A DNA stretch of 64,000 bases from NCBI GenBank assembly GCA_963780815.1, contig CAWADG010000002.1, forward strand, positions 3,598 through 67,597, in the 5' to 3' direction. The DNA is from VRUE01 sp963780815. Lineage in GTDB: Bacteria > Actinomycetota > Thermoleophilia > Solirubrobacterales > 70-9. How positions within the stretch are numbered: the stretch's first letter is position 1; each line of letters starts with the position of its first letter. The notes beneath the pieces were generated by a model. It did not search any database. It worked only from the letters and a program-made list of their open reading frames with translations, and had not been told where the DNA came from. A program made the position numbers and the translations under genes. This document shows positions 43,019 to 51,893 of this stretch, in pieces.

Positions 43019-43972
43019 GTGAGGAAGGCAAGCTTGGACACGAGCCGGAAGAGGATCATCAGCTGCGCGATCACCGGGGCAATCCACATTCCCTCCCAGA
43101 CGCCCCACCTTCCGCTTACCCCGGAGGAGATCGCTGAGCAGGCGATCGGCGCGGCGCGGGCCGGAGCGGCGATCCTCCACCTCCATGCCCGCGACCCAAA
43201 GACCGGCGCGCCGACGCCGGACCCGGACGTGTTCGCTCGTTTCCTGCCCCAGATCCGCGAGGCAACTGACGCGGTCATCAACATCACCACCGGCGGCGGG
43301 CTCGGAATGTCGCTCGAGGAACGCAGCGCCGCCGCCACCCGCTTCTCCCCCGAGCTCTGCTCGATGAATATGGGGAGCATGAACTTCGGCATCTTCCAGA
43401 TGGCCGAGGGCATCTCGGAGTTCAAGAACGAGTGGGAACCGGCCTACCTCGAGATGACCCGCGACTTCATCTTCCGCAACACCTTCGCCGACGTCGAGAA
43501 GCTGGTCGCCCGCCTCAGCGCCGTCGGAACTCGGTTCGAGTTCGAGTGCTACGACATCGGCCACCTCTACAACCTCGCCCACTTCCTCGACCGTGGGGTC
43601 GTCGAGCCGCCTCTGTTCGTCCAGAGCGTGATGGGGATCCTGGGCGGCATCGGCACCGCGATCGAGGACCTCCTGCACATGAAGCGGACCGCCGACCGCC
43701 TCTTCGGCAATGCCTACCGCTGGTCTGTGCTGGGGGCGGGGCGCAACCAGACGCCGCTGACCACTACCGCCGCCATCCTCGGCGGCAACGTCCGCGTCGG
43801 CCTCGAGGACAGCATCTACCTGCGACGGGGCGTCCTCGCCGAGAGCAACGCCCAGCAGGTGGAGAAGATGGTCCGCATACTCGATGAGCTCTCGATGGAG
43901 CCGGCCAGCCCCGAGGAGACAAGGCAGATTCTGGGCCTCAAGGGCCCGGAGGCGACCGCGATCGAACTGTAG
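43019..43972 (+). CDS. BKACE family beta-keto acid cleavage enzyme (DUF849), copy 2
   Basis: A 317-residue BKACE enzyme, longer than copy 1 and from a different branch. Start GTG 43019. Zinc site in ILHLHARDPKTGAPTPD, then INITTGGG and LEERSAAATRFSPELCSMNM. ITGAIHIPSQTPHLPLTPEE at the N-terminus is typical of the larger DUF849 group. GGNVRVGLEDSIYLRRG closes the barrel. Last gene of the HIBADH-CMD-MBL operon and convergent with acetoacetyl-CoA synthetase one base apart, which would activate its acetoacetate product. Two BKACE copies suggest two beta-keto acids or two stages. Confidence 0.9.
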   Translation: MRKASLDTSRKRIISCAITGAIHIPSQTPHLPLTPEEIAEQAIGAARAGAAILHLHARDPKTGAPTPDPDVFARFLPQIREATDAVINITTGGGLGMSLEERSAAATRFSPELCSMNMGSMNFGIFQMAEGISEFKNEWEPAYLEMTRDFIFRNTFADVEKLVARLSAVGTRFEFECYDIGHLYNLAHFLDRGVVEPPLFVQSVMGILGGIGTAIEDLLHMKRTADRLFGNAYRWSVLGAGRNQTPLTTTAAILGGNVRVGLEDSIYLRRGVLAESNAQQVEKMVRILDELSMEPASPEETRQILGLKGPEATAIEL

Positions 43973-43973
43973 G

Positions 43974-45956
43974 TCAGTTGGCGTCGTGCGTCGCCATCTC
44001 GACGAAGTAGTCGAGCGCGTCCGGGTTGGCGAGGGAGTCGCGGCTGACCGCCTTGGCGGGCTCCGTCCCCATCAGGATCCGCTTCACCGGCACCTCGAGC
44101 GCCTTGCCGGAGAGCGTCCGCGGCACCTCGGTGATCTGGAAGACCTCGTCAGGGACGTGCCGCGGTGAGCAGCGTTCCCGCACCCGACGGGCGATCTCCG
44201 CCGACAGCTCGGGCGTGACCTCGTTGCCCTCCCGCAGCACGACGAAGAGCGGCATCCAGCCGTCGGTGCCTGGCTTCGGGATGTCGACGACGAGGGCGTC
44301 GGTGATCTCGTCGATGTCGAGCACAGCCCGGTAGATCTCCGCGGTGCCCATGCGGATGCCGGCACGGTTGATGGTGGAGTCGGAGCGCCCGTAGATGATT
44401 GCCGTGCCGCGCTCGGTGATCTCGATCCAATCGCCGTGCCGCCAGGTGCCGGGGAACATCTCGAAATAGCTCTCCCGGTAGCGCTGACCGTCGGCGTCAC
44501 CCCATAGGTAGAGCGGCATCGAGGGCATCGGCTCGGTGATGACCAGCTCCCCCACCTCGCCGATCACCGAGTTTCCGTCTTCGTCCCAGGCCTCCACGGC
44601 AGCGCCGAGCGCGCGTCCCTGAAGCTCGCCGCGGTAGACCGGCAGGGTCGAGACGCCGCCGACGAACGCGGTGCAGATGTCGGTGCCGCCGGAGGTCGAG
44701 AAGAGCCAGGTGTCCGCCCCCAGCTGCTCGTAGATCCAGTCGAAGCCCTCCGGCGAGAGCGGCGAGCCGGTCGAGCCGATCGAGCCCAGGGTCGAGAGGT
44801 CACGGCCGGCGCCGGGCTCGACCCCGGCCTTCATGCAGGCCCCGATGTAGGCAGCGGAGGCGCCGAACATCGTCATCCTCGCCTCCTCGGCGAGGTCCCA
44901 GAGACGGCCCAGGTCCGGGTGACCGGGATTGCCGTCGAAGAGGACGATCGCCGCCCCGGTGAGGAGGCCGGAGACGAGGAAGTTCCACATCATCCAGCCG
45001 GTCGTCGTGAACCAGAACAGCCGGTCGCCGGGGTGAGCGTCGACGTGGAGGTTCAGCTGCTTGAGATGCTCGAGGAGGATGCCGCCCTGGCCCTGCACGA
45101 TCGCCTTCGGCAGGCCGGTGGTCCCCGAGGAGTAGAGGACCCAGAGGGGATGGTCGAAGGGGACCCGCTCGAAGGAAAGCTCGGAGCCGGCGCCGGCGGC
45201 CGCCAGCTCCTCCCAGGGGACGACGCCCGCCAGCCCAGAGAGATCGGGCTCGGGATTTAGGTAGGGAAGGACGACCGTGCGCTCGAGGCTCGGCATCGCG
45301 TGCTGCAGGGCGGCGATCGTCTCGGTGCGGTCGAAGTCCTTGCCGCCGTAGCGATAGCCATCGACACAGAAGAGGATCTTGGGCTCGATCTGGGCGAAGC
45401 GGTCGACGACGCTGCCGACCCCGAAATCCGGTGAGCAGGAGGACCAGACGGCCCCCAGGGAGGCGGTGGCGAGGAAGGCGACTATCGCCTCGGCGATGTT
45501 CGGCATGTAGGCGACGACGCGATCGCCCGGGCTGACTCCGAACACCCCCAGCCCTGCGGCGACCGCCGCGACCTGGCTTCGCAGCTCCACCCAGGAAAGC
45601 TCGGCGAGCTCCCGCAGCTCAGAGGCATGCAGGATCGCGGTCGCGGCGTCGTCTTTGCCGCGGAAGACGTGCTCGGCGTAGTTCAGCCGCGCGTTTGGGA
45701 ACCATTGCGCTCCCGGCATCTCCCGCGAGGCGAGGACCGGGGAAGCCTCGCCGTCGGCCTGGACGTCGAAGAAGTCCCAGATCGCCCCCCAGAAGCCGTC
45801 TGGGTCCTCGACCGAAAACTGCCAGAGCTCCGAGTAGCCCGGCCAAGGGCCGAGCTCCCGCTCGGCTTCCAGCCAGCGGGCGAACTCGGATATCCGGGCC
45901 CGCTGGACCGTTGCGGCCGAAGGCTGCCAGAGCGTCTTGGCGGCCTGGGCGTTCAC
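43974..45956 (-). CDS. acetoacetyl-CoA synthetase (acetoacetate-CoA ligase)
   Basis: A 660-residue ANL-family ligase that converts acetoacetate, ATP and CoA to acetoacetyl-CoA. The N-terminal region (LWQPSAATVQRARISEFARW and DFFDVQA) and length are those of acetoacetate-CoA ligases rather than acetyl-CoA synthetase. ATP-binding motif YSSGTTGLPKAIVQ at about 270, TTGWMMWNFLVSGLL, STSGGTDICTAF, and GRSDSTINRAGIRMGTAEIY. The catalytic lysine lies in PRTLSGKALEVPVKRIL. GTG 45956 start. BKACE enzymes release acetoacetate, so this gene closes the proposed route to central metabolism. Confidence 0.92.
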   Translation of the reverse strand: MNAQAAKTLWQPSAATVQRARISEFARWLEAERELGPWPGYSELWQFSVEDPDGFWGAIWDFFDVQADGEASPVLASREMPGAQWFPNARLNYAEHVFRGKDDAATAILHASELRELAELSWVELRSQVAAVAAGLGVFGVSPGDRVVAYMPNIAEAIVAFLATASLGAVWSSCSPDFGVGSVVDRFAQIEPKILFCVDGYRYGGKDFDRTETIAALQHAMPSLERTVVLPYLNPEPDLSGLAGVVPWEELAAAGAGSELSFERVPFDHPLWVLYSSGTTGLPKAIVQGQGGILLEHLKQLNLHVDAHPGDRLFWFTTTGWMMWNFLVSGLLTGAAIVLFDGNPGHPDLGRLWDLAEEARMTMFGASAAYIGACMKAGVEPGAGRDLSTLGSIGSTGSPLSPEGFDWIYEQLGADTWLFSTSGGTDICTAFVGGVSTLPVYRGELQGRALGAAVEAWDEDGNSVIGEVGELVITEPMPSMPLYLWGDADGQRYRESYFEMFPGTWRHGDWIEITERGTAIIYGRSDSTINRAGIRMGTAEIYRAVLDIDEITDALVVDIPKPGTDGWMPLFVVLREGNEVTPELSAEIARRVRERCSPRHVPDEVFQITEVPRTLSGKALEVPVKRILMGTEPAKAVSRDSLANPDALDYFVEMATHDAN

Positions 45957-46507
45957 CAGCGGGCAGTCTATTCGGGCGCCTCGGCGCTACCACCCGTGGC
46001 GCCCGGTGGGAGCATCGCCGGCGAAGCCTATGCCTTCGACCCTCTCTCGCTCAAGAGGTGGACCTCCACCTCCAGACCACGAACGGCCGCCATCGCCGCA
46101 TCGCCGCGGCGACCTCGAGGTCGACAGGGACGATCGCCGAGATCAGATCTGCAAAGAAGCCCTCGACGCTCTCCTCACCGTGGATGGCCGAGGCGGGCCC
46201 GTGAGGACCTTCGCATAGGTGACCGCCGAAGCCAGTAGCGGCTGCTCGCGGGCGAGTCGCCCGGGCGCCCCGAGGCGATTTCCGCAATGCGGTGGGGCTT
46301 TGCCGGTCCTGTGTTCGCCTGCTCGTCTCGCAGCCCTCACCATTGCGGGATTGAATCCGAGTCTGGGCCTACGCGAAGCCTCTTGGGCACGGAGCCGAAC
46401 CCCCTGCCCAAATCCCGTCGTATCCCGTCTATCCGATACGACGCGCGGGGTCACGCCTGTGCGCTGGGTGGGGCGCTCGCTCAAGCCTGGAGGCGTGCTC
46501 GGCCGGA
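45957..46507. other. 550-base region without a clear gene
   Basis: On the minus strand, 46060-46210 reads as protein-like fragments in two frames (HGEESVEGFFADLISAIVPV, then AVRGLEVEVHLLSERGSKA), perhaps the 3' end of a decayed gene that I cannot identify. An inverted repeat GTCGTATC (46417-46424)/GATACGAC (46435-46442) follows. The region ends at the duplicated isochorismatase fragment and looks like a recombination scar at the island's edge. Confidence 0.4.
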
Positions 46508-46730
46508 CTAGGCGAGCGATCCTTCCGCCTGCAACCGCCTCACCACATTAGTTGAGCTGATCAGATCGACGCCAATATTGATCATCTCCATCTCGCCACG
46601 CTCGTACAGCCCAGAGATCGCGTCGCGTACCAGCACGACGCGGAAGTCCCGCTCGCTTGCCTCATAGATCGAGGTCCGCGGGCAGTTGGGGTAGTTACAC
46701 CCGCAGAACACCATGCTGGTGACCTCCTGC
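46506..46730 (-). pseudogene. duplicated 3' fragment of isochorismatase-like gene
   Basis: These 225 bases are about 96% identical (nine differences by eye) to 53718-53942, the 3' third of the intact isochorismatase-like gene. They encode only the last 70 or so residues, including the nucleophile region VFCGCNYPNCPRTS. At the upstream side similarity stops abruptly at GTGACCTCCTGC. The fragment is open to its own stop but lacks the N-terminal two-thirds with the catalytic Asp and Lys, so it cannot be active. Confidence 0.85.
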
Positions 46731-46783
46731 TCTTTGATAACGCTTCACCCCAAGCGGAGCGGCCATCGCCTAGTCTCGCACGG

Positions 46784-47251
46784 GTGACCTCGCTGCCGAA
46801 CCGCTTCTATCACTGGATTCGGCATCCGTCCGCAGACTTGCTCGCGGTCGAGGAGCAGGTGGCGTGGGGATTCGAACACTTGCGGGGTCATAAGTACTGC
46901 CTGCTCGTGACATACAAGCGCAACGGGGAGCCGGTGCCGACGCCTGTCTGGTTTGGGCTCAGGGACGAAAAGCTCTACGTTCGCAGCGAGGCAGGGGCTG
47001 CCAAGGTCAGGCGCATTCGCAACGATCCCCGAGTACGCGTAGCCCCCTGCACGGTGCGCGGCAAGCCGCTCGGGGGCCCCGCCGATGGTCGGGCACGGGT
47101 GCTCGGCGACGCCAGTGAGGAGAAGAAGGCAGAGGCCGCGCTGCGGGACAACTACGGACTCGGGCGCAGGGTCTATGAAGGGGCTGGCGCCGCCCGCGGT
47201 GCCGAAACTCTCTACTTGGAGATCGCTCCCGGGTTGCGGCCGCAGCTCTGA
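46784..47251 (+). CDS. PPOX-class F420-dependent flavin/deazaflavin oxidoreductase
   Basis: A 155-residue split-barrel protein starting at GTG 46784. The sequence HKYCLLVTYKRNGEPVPTPV and WFGLRDEKLYVRSEAGAAKV matches the PPOX-class F420-dependent enzymes of actinomycetes (Rv2061 type), followed by KVRRIRNDPRVRVAPCTVRG. These use reduced F420 (or FMN) to reduce unsaturated compounds or heme pathway-type substrates; the substrate is unknown. Stands between the isochorismatase fragment and an APC permease. Confidence 0.8.
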   Translation: MTSLPNRFYHWIRHPSADLLAVEEQVAWGFEHLRGHKYCLLVTYKRNGEPVPTPVWFGLRDEKLYVRSEAGAAKVRRIRNDPRVRVAPCTVRGKPLGGPADGRARVLGDASEEKKAEAALRDNYGLGRRVYEGAGAARGAETLYLEIAPGLRPQL

Positions 47252-47335
47252 GCCCTGCATGACTGCGACCCCGGTTCAACCGACTCGCCGGCCTGCGGGG
47301 GAAGAAGATGGGGTGGGCCGGTCGAAGAGCGCGCG

Positions 47336-48760
47336 GTGAGTCAGGGCGGAGGCCACCTCAAAGCGGGCCAGCTTGGCACGGCGGATGTGACCGCCTCGAC
47401 GGTCGCCAACATCGGACCAGGGATCGACTTCTACTTCGCCTTCGGGGTGATCGCGGTTACCGCCGGCGTCGCCGCCCCGTTGACGATCCTCGCCGGAGGC
47501 GTGGCCGTCGTCCTCCTTGCCTTCACAGTGGCCGAGTTCACCAAGGCGGAGCCCTCAGCGGGAAGCTTCATCACCTACGTGGAGACCGCCCTGGGACCGA
47601 GGGCCGGTGTCGCCACGGCCCTGCTGGTCGCGGTGGGGTATTCCGTGGCCATCACCGGGGTGTTCACCATGTCGGGGGGGATGGTGGCGCTGACCCTCGC
47701 TCACTACACATCATGGAATCCTCCCTGGGAGCCGCTGACCCTCCTGTTCACAGTCGGCGCCATTTGGTTGACGGTGCGCGGCGTCAGGCTCTCGACCACG
47801 GCGGTGGGCTTGGCCGTCCTGATGCAGGTGGCGATTATGCTCATCGTTTGCGTCACCGTCTTGGTCGACCAGCGCGCCCGGCTCTCTGGTATCCCCTTCT
47901 CTTGGGCGCACCTCACCGGCGGCCTGGCCGGCCTGTCAGCAGGGTTTCCGCTCGCCCTCTACATGTTCATCGGATGGGAGAATGGCGCGGCGCTCGCCGA
48001 GGAGAGTCGGAATCCGAGGCGCACCATCCCGAGAGCTCTCTACATTTCAGTCGCGCTAACCGCCGCCCTCTTCGTCTTCTTCGCTTACGCCACGGTCACG
48101 GGGTTCAACTACGACGTCTCCTCCATCGGTCGCTCATCGGTCCCGTTCCTGACCGTGGCCGACCAATATCTCGGCGGAGCGGCCGTCTTGGCCTGGGTCG
48201 CCGGAATTGTCTCCGTATTCGCCACCCTTGTCGCCGCCGCGAACTCTCAAGCTCGGATGCTCTTCGATGGCGGACGATCCGGGCTCCTCCCAAGATGGTT
48301 CGGTCACGTTCGCCAACCCGCGGACACGCCGGTCAATGCGTTGCTGGGCATGGCTGGTGTTGGGCTCGGGATCATCGGGGTCTGGTGGGCATCCCACGCC
48401 ATCGGCGTGAACACAGGATCGATGAGCCCCGTCGGCCTCTATGCCGAGTGCTCGACGATGGGCACGATCTTGATCCTTTTTGTTTACCTCCTGACGACAC
48501 TTTCCCTCCCGCTATTCATGTGGCGCCGCCACCGAGCGTCGTTTTCACTCATCCGGCACCTGGCCATTCCCATTCTGGGGGCCCTGACTCTGATCGTCCC
48601 GTTCGTCGAGCTGTTCAAGCCAGGGCAGCCCACTCCCTACAGCGAGTTCCCGTACATCGCACTGGCGATCGTCGCGGCCGCCACAGTGATCGCCTGCGTT
48701 GTCGTCCACCGCCATCCGTCGGCGGGGGCGGGTGAGGGGACGACATTCTCCGAATCGTGA
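47336..48760 (+). CDS. APC-family amino acid/amine permease
   Basis: A 474-residue transporter of the amino acid-polyamine-organocation superfamily with about 12 membrane helices. GTG 47336 start. Helix 1 carries the unwound-helix motif STVANIGPGIDFYFAFGVIA, and YMFIGWENGAALAEESRNPR with RTIPRALYISV (helix 6 to loop 7) is the classical APC signature. The cytoplasmic C-terminus is short. Likely imports an amino acid or amine. Codon and base use are a little less GC-biased than neighbours. Confidence 0.87.
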   Translation: MSQGGGHLKAGQLGTADVTASTVANIGPGIDFYFAFGVIAVTAGVAAPLTILAGGVAVVLLAFTVAEFTKAEPSAGSFITYVETALGPRAGVATALLVAVGYSVAITGVFTMSGGMVALTLAHYTSWNPPWEPLTLLFTVGAIWLTVRGVRLSTTAVGLAVLMQVAIMLIVCVTVLVDQRARLSGIPFSWAHLTGGLAGLSAGFPLALYMFIGWENGAALAEESRNPRRTIPRALYISVALTAALFVFFAYATVTGFNYDVSSIGRSSVPFLTVADQYLGGAAVLAWVAGIVSVFATLVAAANSQARMLFDGGRSGLLPRWFGHVRQPADTPVNALLGMAGVGLGIIGVWWASHAIGVNTGSMSPVGLYAECSTMGTILILFVYLLTTLSLPLFMWRRHRASFSLIRHLAIPILGALTLIVPFVELFKPGQPTPYSEFPYIALAIVAAATVIACVVVHRHPSAGAGEGTTFSES

Positions 48761-48791
48761 GACGGATTGCCTCCGCCAAGGAACCCTCAGC

Positions 48792-49724
48792 CTAGGCGAG
48801 GGCCGGCATCAGCCGCTCCGCGACGAGCTCAAGCTGCCTCTGCTCATCGCCCAGCGGCCAGAGGAACACCCGCTCGAGGCCGGCGTCGGCGTAGCGGGAG
48901 AGCAGATCGAGGCAATGCCCGACCGAGCCCACGCAGACCCGCGGCCGCAGGTAGTCGGGGTCCCGCTTGACGGCCGGGCCGAGGACGTCGGCGAGGATCC
49001 GCTCTGCCTCGGAGCGATCCTCGGTGATCCATGTCCACATCGTCGCCAGCGCGTTCGGGAGGCCCGCCGACCGTCCCCTGTCTCTTCAAGCTCCCGATCC
49101 AACCTCGCCCGCGCAGACCCGAACTCATCCGGGGTCGTGTTGTAACCGGAGGCGAGCCAGCCGTCGGCGAGGCGGGCCACACGACGCAGCCCCGCCTTCG
49201 AGCCCCAGCTGCCGATCCAGATCGGGATCGGGGCCTCGGGCCGCGGCTGCAGCTCTGCCGTGACCGACGAGGTTGTGTAGTGCAGGCCGTCTGGTGGGTC
49301 CTCGCCGCGGAACAGCCCACGCATGACCTCGACCGCCTCGTCAAACCGCTCCCAGCGCTCCTCGAACGGGAGGCCGACCGCTGTGTAGTCGCGGGAGGAG
49401 GAGCCCGGGTCCGAGTCCGGCGATGAGCCGGCCGCCGGCAAGGGCGTCGAGTGAGATCAGGGTCTTGGCCAGCGGCAGCGGTCCCCTGATCGTCGGCAGG
49501 GCGATCGTCGTGCAGAGCCGAAGCTGCCCGGAGCGCGGGATCGCCATCGCCAGCGCGGTCGGCCCGTCGACCCAGGGCCGGGAGAAGATCACGTGGTCGT
49601 TGGCCGAGACGCCCCAGAAGCCGAGCCGGGCGGATGCGTCGACCGTCTCGAGGATCCGGTCTGCGGTGACCGGGGAATCGTCGAATCGGATCAGCGGCAG
49701 ATGGGCTGCCAGTTGGAGAGGCAC
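48792..49724 (-). CDS. LLM-class F420/flavin-dependent oxidoreductase (two frameshifts)
   Basis: Restored length about 310 residues, normal for luciferase-like monooxygenase family F420 enzymes. The first frame (ATG 49724) holds RILETVDASARLGFWGVSAN and LISLDALAGGRLIAGLGPG. Near 49395-49410 it shifts to RDYTAVGLPFEERWERFDEA and IPIWIGSWGSKAGLRRVARL, then near 49080 back to ATMWTWITEDRSEAERILAD. The two shifts compensate, and all blocks of a bacterial-luciferase TIM barrel are present. Substrate unknown. Downstream of and convergent with the APC permease gene. Confidence 0.8.
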
Positions 49725-49747
49725 GCTGCCGCGACCATAATCGACCC

Positions 49748-49918
49748 ATGCACTCAGAGGAGTGGACGATCGCCGAGCGCGTCAATCGCTATCTCGAGCG
49801 GGCCGACGAGTTCCCCACCGGGCCGAGGGCGTGGGGGTGCTGCTCGACGATGTGTGGTACGCGAATGAGTCAGGAGTCGCCCATCTGGACGGCATCACCT
49901 TCCGCGCCGAATCCTGAG
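49748..49918 (+). pseudogene. truncated class I methyltransferase-like remnant
   Basis: ATG 49748 begins MHSEEWTIAERVNRYLERAD, a start I associate with SAM-dependent methyltransferases of actinomycetes. After 28 residues the frame slips (near 49830-49845); in the next frame it reads EGVGVLLDDVWYANESGVAH and ends at TGA 49916-49918. The SAM-binding glycine motif and the rest of the protein are missing, so this is a remnant with an internal deletion or chimaera. Family call is tentative. Confidence 0.4.
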
Positions 49919-50043
49919 GATCAGCACACCGAACTAAGTGGGGTTCTTGAGCGGAGCCATCTTGCCGTTCAGGGCTGAGAGGACTAACCCTGTTCTCGCT
50001 CGGGAATGCCTCTACTCATGGCCCGACGATTGGCCCGACGATC

Positions 50044-51000
50044 TTACTGCCGGTGTCCGGGCCGATAACCGATCCGCGAGCTGATGTGGCGTCTCGCGGT
50101 CTTCGACTCAGGAAGCCCGGGCGCGGCGACAAAGACGTGAAAAGCGCCAGCGGCCACGAGCATCGAGAAGTCGGCGCCGGCATCCCGGCAGGCAACTGCG
50201 AGCCTCTCTGAGTCTGGGTAGAGAATGTCGGCCGTGCCGGTCACGACGGTGATCGGACAAAGGCCTCCCATCTCGCCGTAGATCGGGCTCACCTGGCTCG
50301 CTGTGAGCGGCAGATCCCTGGCCCAGTGTCCGGCGGCATGAAGTAGGCCTGGGGCAGCGAGGATTGGATCGCGAGCGCGGCCCGCCGTGAGATCTGGATC
50401 CGGCATCGAGAGATCCAGCCATGGCGAGACAAGAAGCAGGTGTGCGGGCAGGGGGCGGTCCTGGTCGCGCAGGTGCTGGGCGGTGGCCAGGGCCAGCCCA
50501 CCTCCGGCGGAATCGCCGGCAAGCACGGGCGCCTTGCCCTCGGCGGCAGCCATCTCCGCCACCAGATCCGCAATCGTGGGGATCACGGTTTTCGTGCTGC
50601 TCCCGGGGGCCAGCGGGTAAGGAGCCATGTGAACCCTCGTCTGGTTGTCCTCGGCCAGGGCCTCGACGATCGACCAGTGCGTCTTCATCGCCGGGTAGAG
50701 GTGGGCGTTGCCCGGAAGGTAGAGGATCGACGGGGTCTGAAGATCGGATCCGCGCGGCTCGATGCTCACCGTGGAGAGTCCCGCGTAGGTGGTCGACCGT
50801 ATCTGAAACCTTCGGTCGAGGCGACCGGGTCGCGGGGCGGCGCCGGCGCGCTGTTTCTTCGTTATCTGGGCCTCGGTCCGTTCGGCACTGCCGAACATCC
50901 GCTTCACGCCGTTGAACCTGATCAAGGTCTTGACCAGCGACATTCGTATCGAGGGTCCGTCGACGTCGACGCGAGCACCACATTTGGACAGGTCGGACAT
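50044..51000 (-). CDS. alpha/beta-hydrolase (HSL-like esterase)
   Basis: A 318-residue serine hydrolase. ATG 51000 is chosen because AAAGGAAG lies about 12 bases upstream; the frame continues 27 codons further without conservation. The nucleophile Ser is in GDSAGGGLA, the acid Asp in GTADILYPD and His in GAFHVFVA, as in the hormone-sensitive-lipase family. The usual oxyanion HGG(G) motif is replaced by YLPGNAHLYPA, so the oxyanion hole is atypical. SPWLDLSMPDPDL is a further family block. Substrate unknown, likely an acyl ester. Confidence 0.82.
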   Translation of the reverse strand: MSDLSKCGARVDVDGPSIRMSLVKTLIRFNGVKRMFGSAERTEAQITKKQRAGAAPRPGRLDRRFQIRSTTYAGLSTVSIEPRGSDLQTPSILYLPGNAHLYPAMKTHWSIVEALAEDNQTRVHMAPYPLAPGSSTKTVIPTIADLVAEMAAAEGKAPVLAGDSAGGGLALATAQHLRDQDRPLPAHLLLVSPWLDLSMPDPDLTAGRARDPILAAPGLLHAAGHWARDLPLTASQVSPIYGEMGGLCPITVVTGTADILYPDSERLAVACRDAGADFSMLVAAGAFHVFVAAPGLPESKTARRHISSRIGYRPGHRQ

Positions 51001-51144
51001 GGCATCTAACTTCCTTTCGAGGTGCCGGAGCGGACGCGGAAGGACGAACTTGGCCGAAGGGAAAGGGTCGACCCGGCCCAAGCCGTTGCAGCGTGAGCTG
51101 CACCGTCGCGGCGCCGCTTCCCCCCGGCACAGGCTTAGTCACGA

Positions 51145-51645
51145 TCACTCGGGCGACTCGCCGCTCTCCGCCAGGCGGGCCAGCTGGTCGAGCCAACGCT
51201 GGTGCTGGCGCAGCATCTGCGGCCTCATCATCGGACGGACCAGTCTCGGCAGGAAGCCGTTCTGGGTCTCCTCGGTGACAATCTCCCATTCGTCGGCGTC
51301 GGCGTCGAGCAACCAGGCGTGATGGGCAGTGGCGCCCAGGCCTTCGCCGGTCCAGGCGAGCCTCTTGAAGGGCTCAAACTCCGTGATTTCAGTGGTCACA
51401 AGGGCCCCGAAGGTGATCCAGGAGAACTTACTTCCGAGGCGGAGCTGCGGCCACTCACCAGAACGGTGGCGAATGCGTTTGGCGTTGCTGTAGAAGCGGT
51501 GCCAATGTTCTGGACGAGTCAGCCAGGTCCACACGAGCTCCGGGTCGGCAGTGGTCACCGTCTTGTTGGAGACGTAGATCGATGCCCCCTCCGGCTCGTG
51601 ACCTTTCGGCCACCTGACGCGCGTCTGGGCGGTATTGGTGCTCAT
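51145..51645 (-). CDS. SRPBCC (START-like) family protein
   Basis: A 166-residue polyketide-cyclase/SRPBCC fold protein from ATG 51645. ADPELVWTWLTRPEHWHRFY is the N-terminal helix-grip start, LGSKFSWITFGALVTTEITE the central strands and MMRPQMLRQHQRWLDQLARL the long C-terminal helix. Such domains bind hydrophobic ligands. Its start codon overlaps the end of the truncated 6PGDH-like remnant upstream. Ligand and role unknown. Confidence 0.78.
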   Translation of the reverse strand: MSTNTAQTRVRWPKGHEPEGASIYVSNKTVTTADPELVWTWLTRPEHWHRFYSNAKRIRHRSGEWPQLRLGSKFSWITFGALVTTEITEFEPFKRLAWTGEGLGATAHHAWLLDADADEWEIVTEETQNGFLPRLVRPMMRPQMLRQHQRWLDQLARLAESGESPE

Positions 51646-51893
51646 TGAACCGTTCCTCTCTCGACTGGATTTCCGTTTACCGTCAGATAGGTGGCACTTA
51701 CGTCTGCGGCTCCGTGCCCATCGGCGATGGCGGATTCGAAGCACTCTCGGATCGCCGTGGTGGCTCCGAGCTGGAGTCCGCCGTAGGCGTCCGGCGTCCG
51801 GTTCCAGACGAGCGTCTCGTGGCCGGCGTCGATGAGGCTGAGGGCCATCCCCGAACCCATCGCGCCGAGGCCGAGCACGGCTACCGATGCCAT
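51642..51893 (-). pseudogene. 6PGDH/HIBADH-like gene with internal deletion
   Basis: An 83-residue frame that starts as a NAD-binding dehydrogenase (VAVLGLGAMGSGMALSLIDA then GHETLVWNRTPDA) and jumps directly to the C-terminal helix of the same family (AIRECFESAIADGHGAADVS). The roughly 200 middle residues, including the catalytic lysine, are gone. This is the expected product of an in-frame deletion in an ordinary NAD-binding dehydrogenase gene. It overlaps the quinone oxidoreductase gene end and the SRPBCC gene start. Confidence 0.7.

Noticed and set aside
46143..46484. A 113-codon minus-strand frame in the 46-kb gap
   Set aside because: Arg-rich, no motif, ends inside fragments that look better in other frames.
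50022..50043. Tandem 12-base repeat GGCCCGACGATT/GGCCCGACGATC
   Set aside because: Two short units only; likely replication slippage without function.
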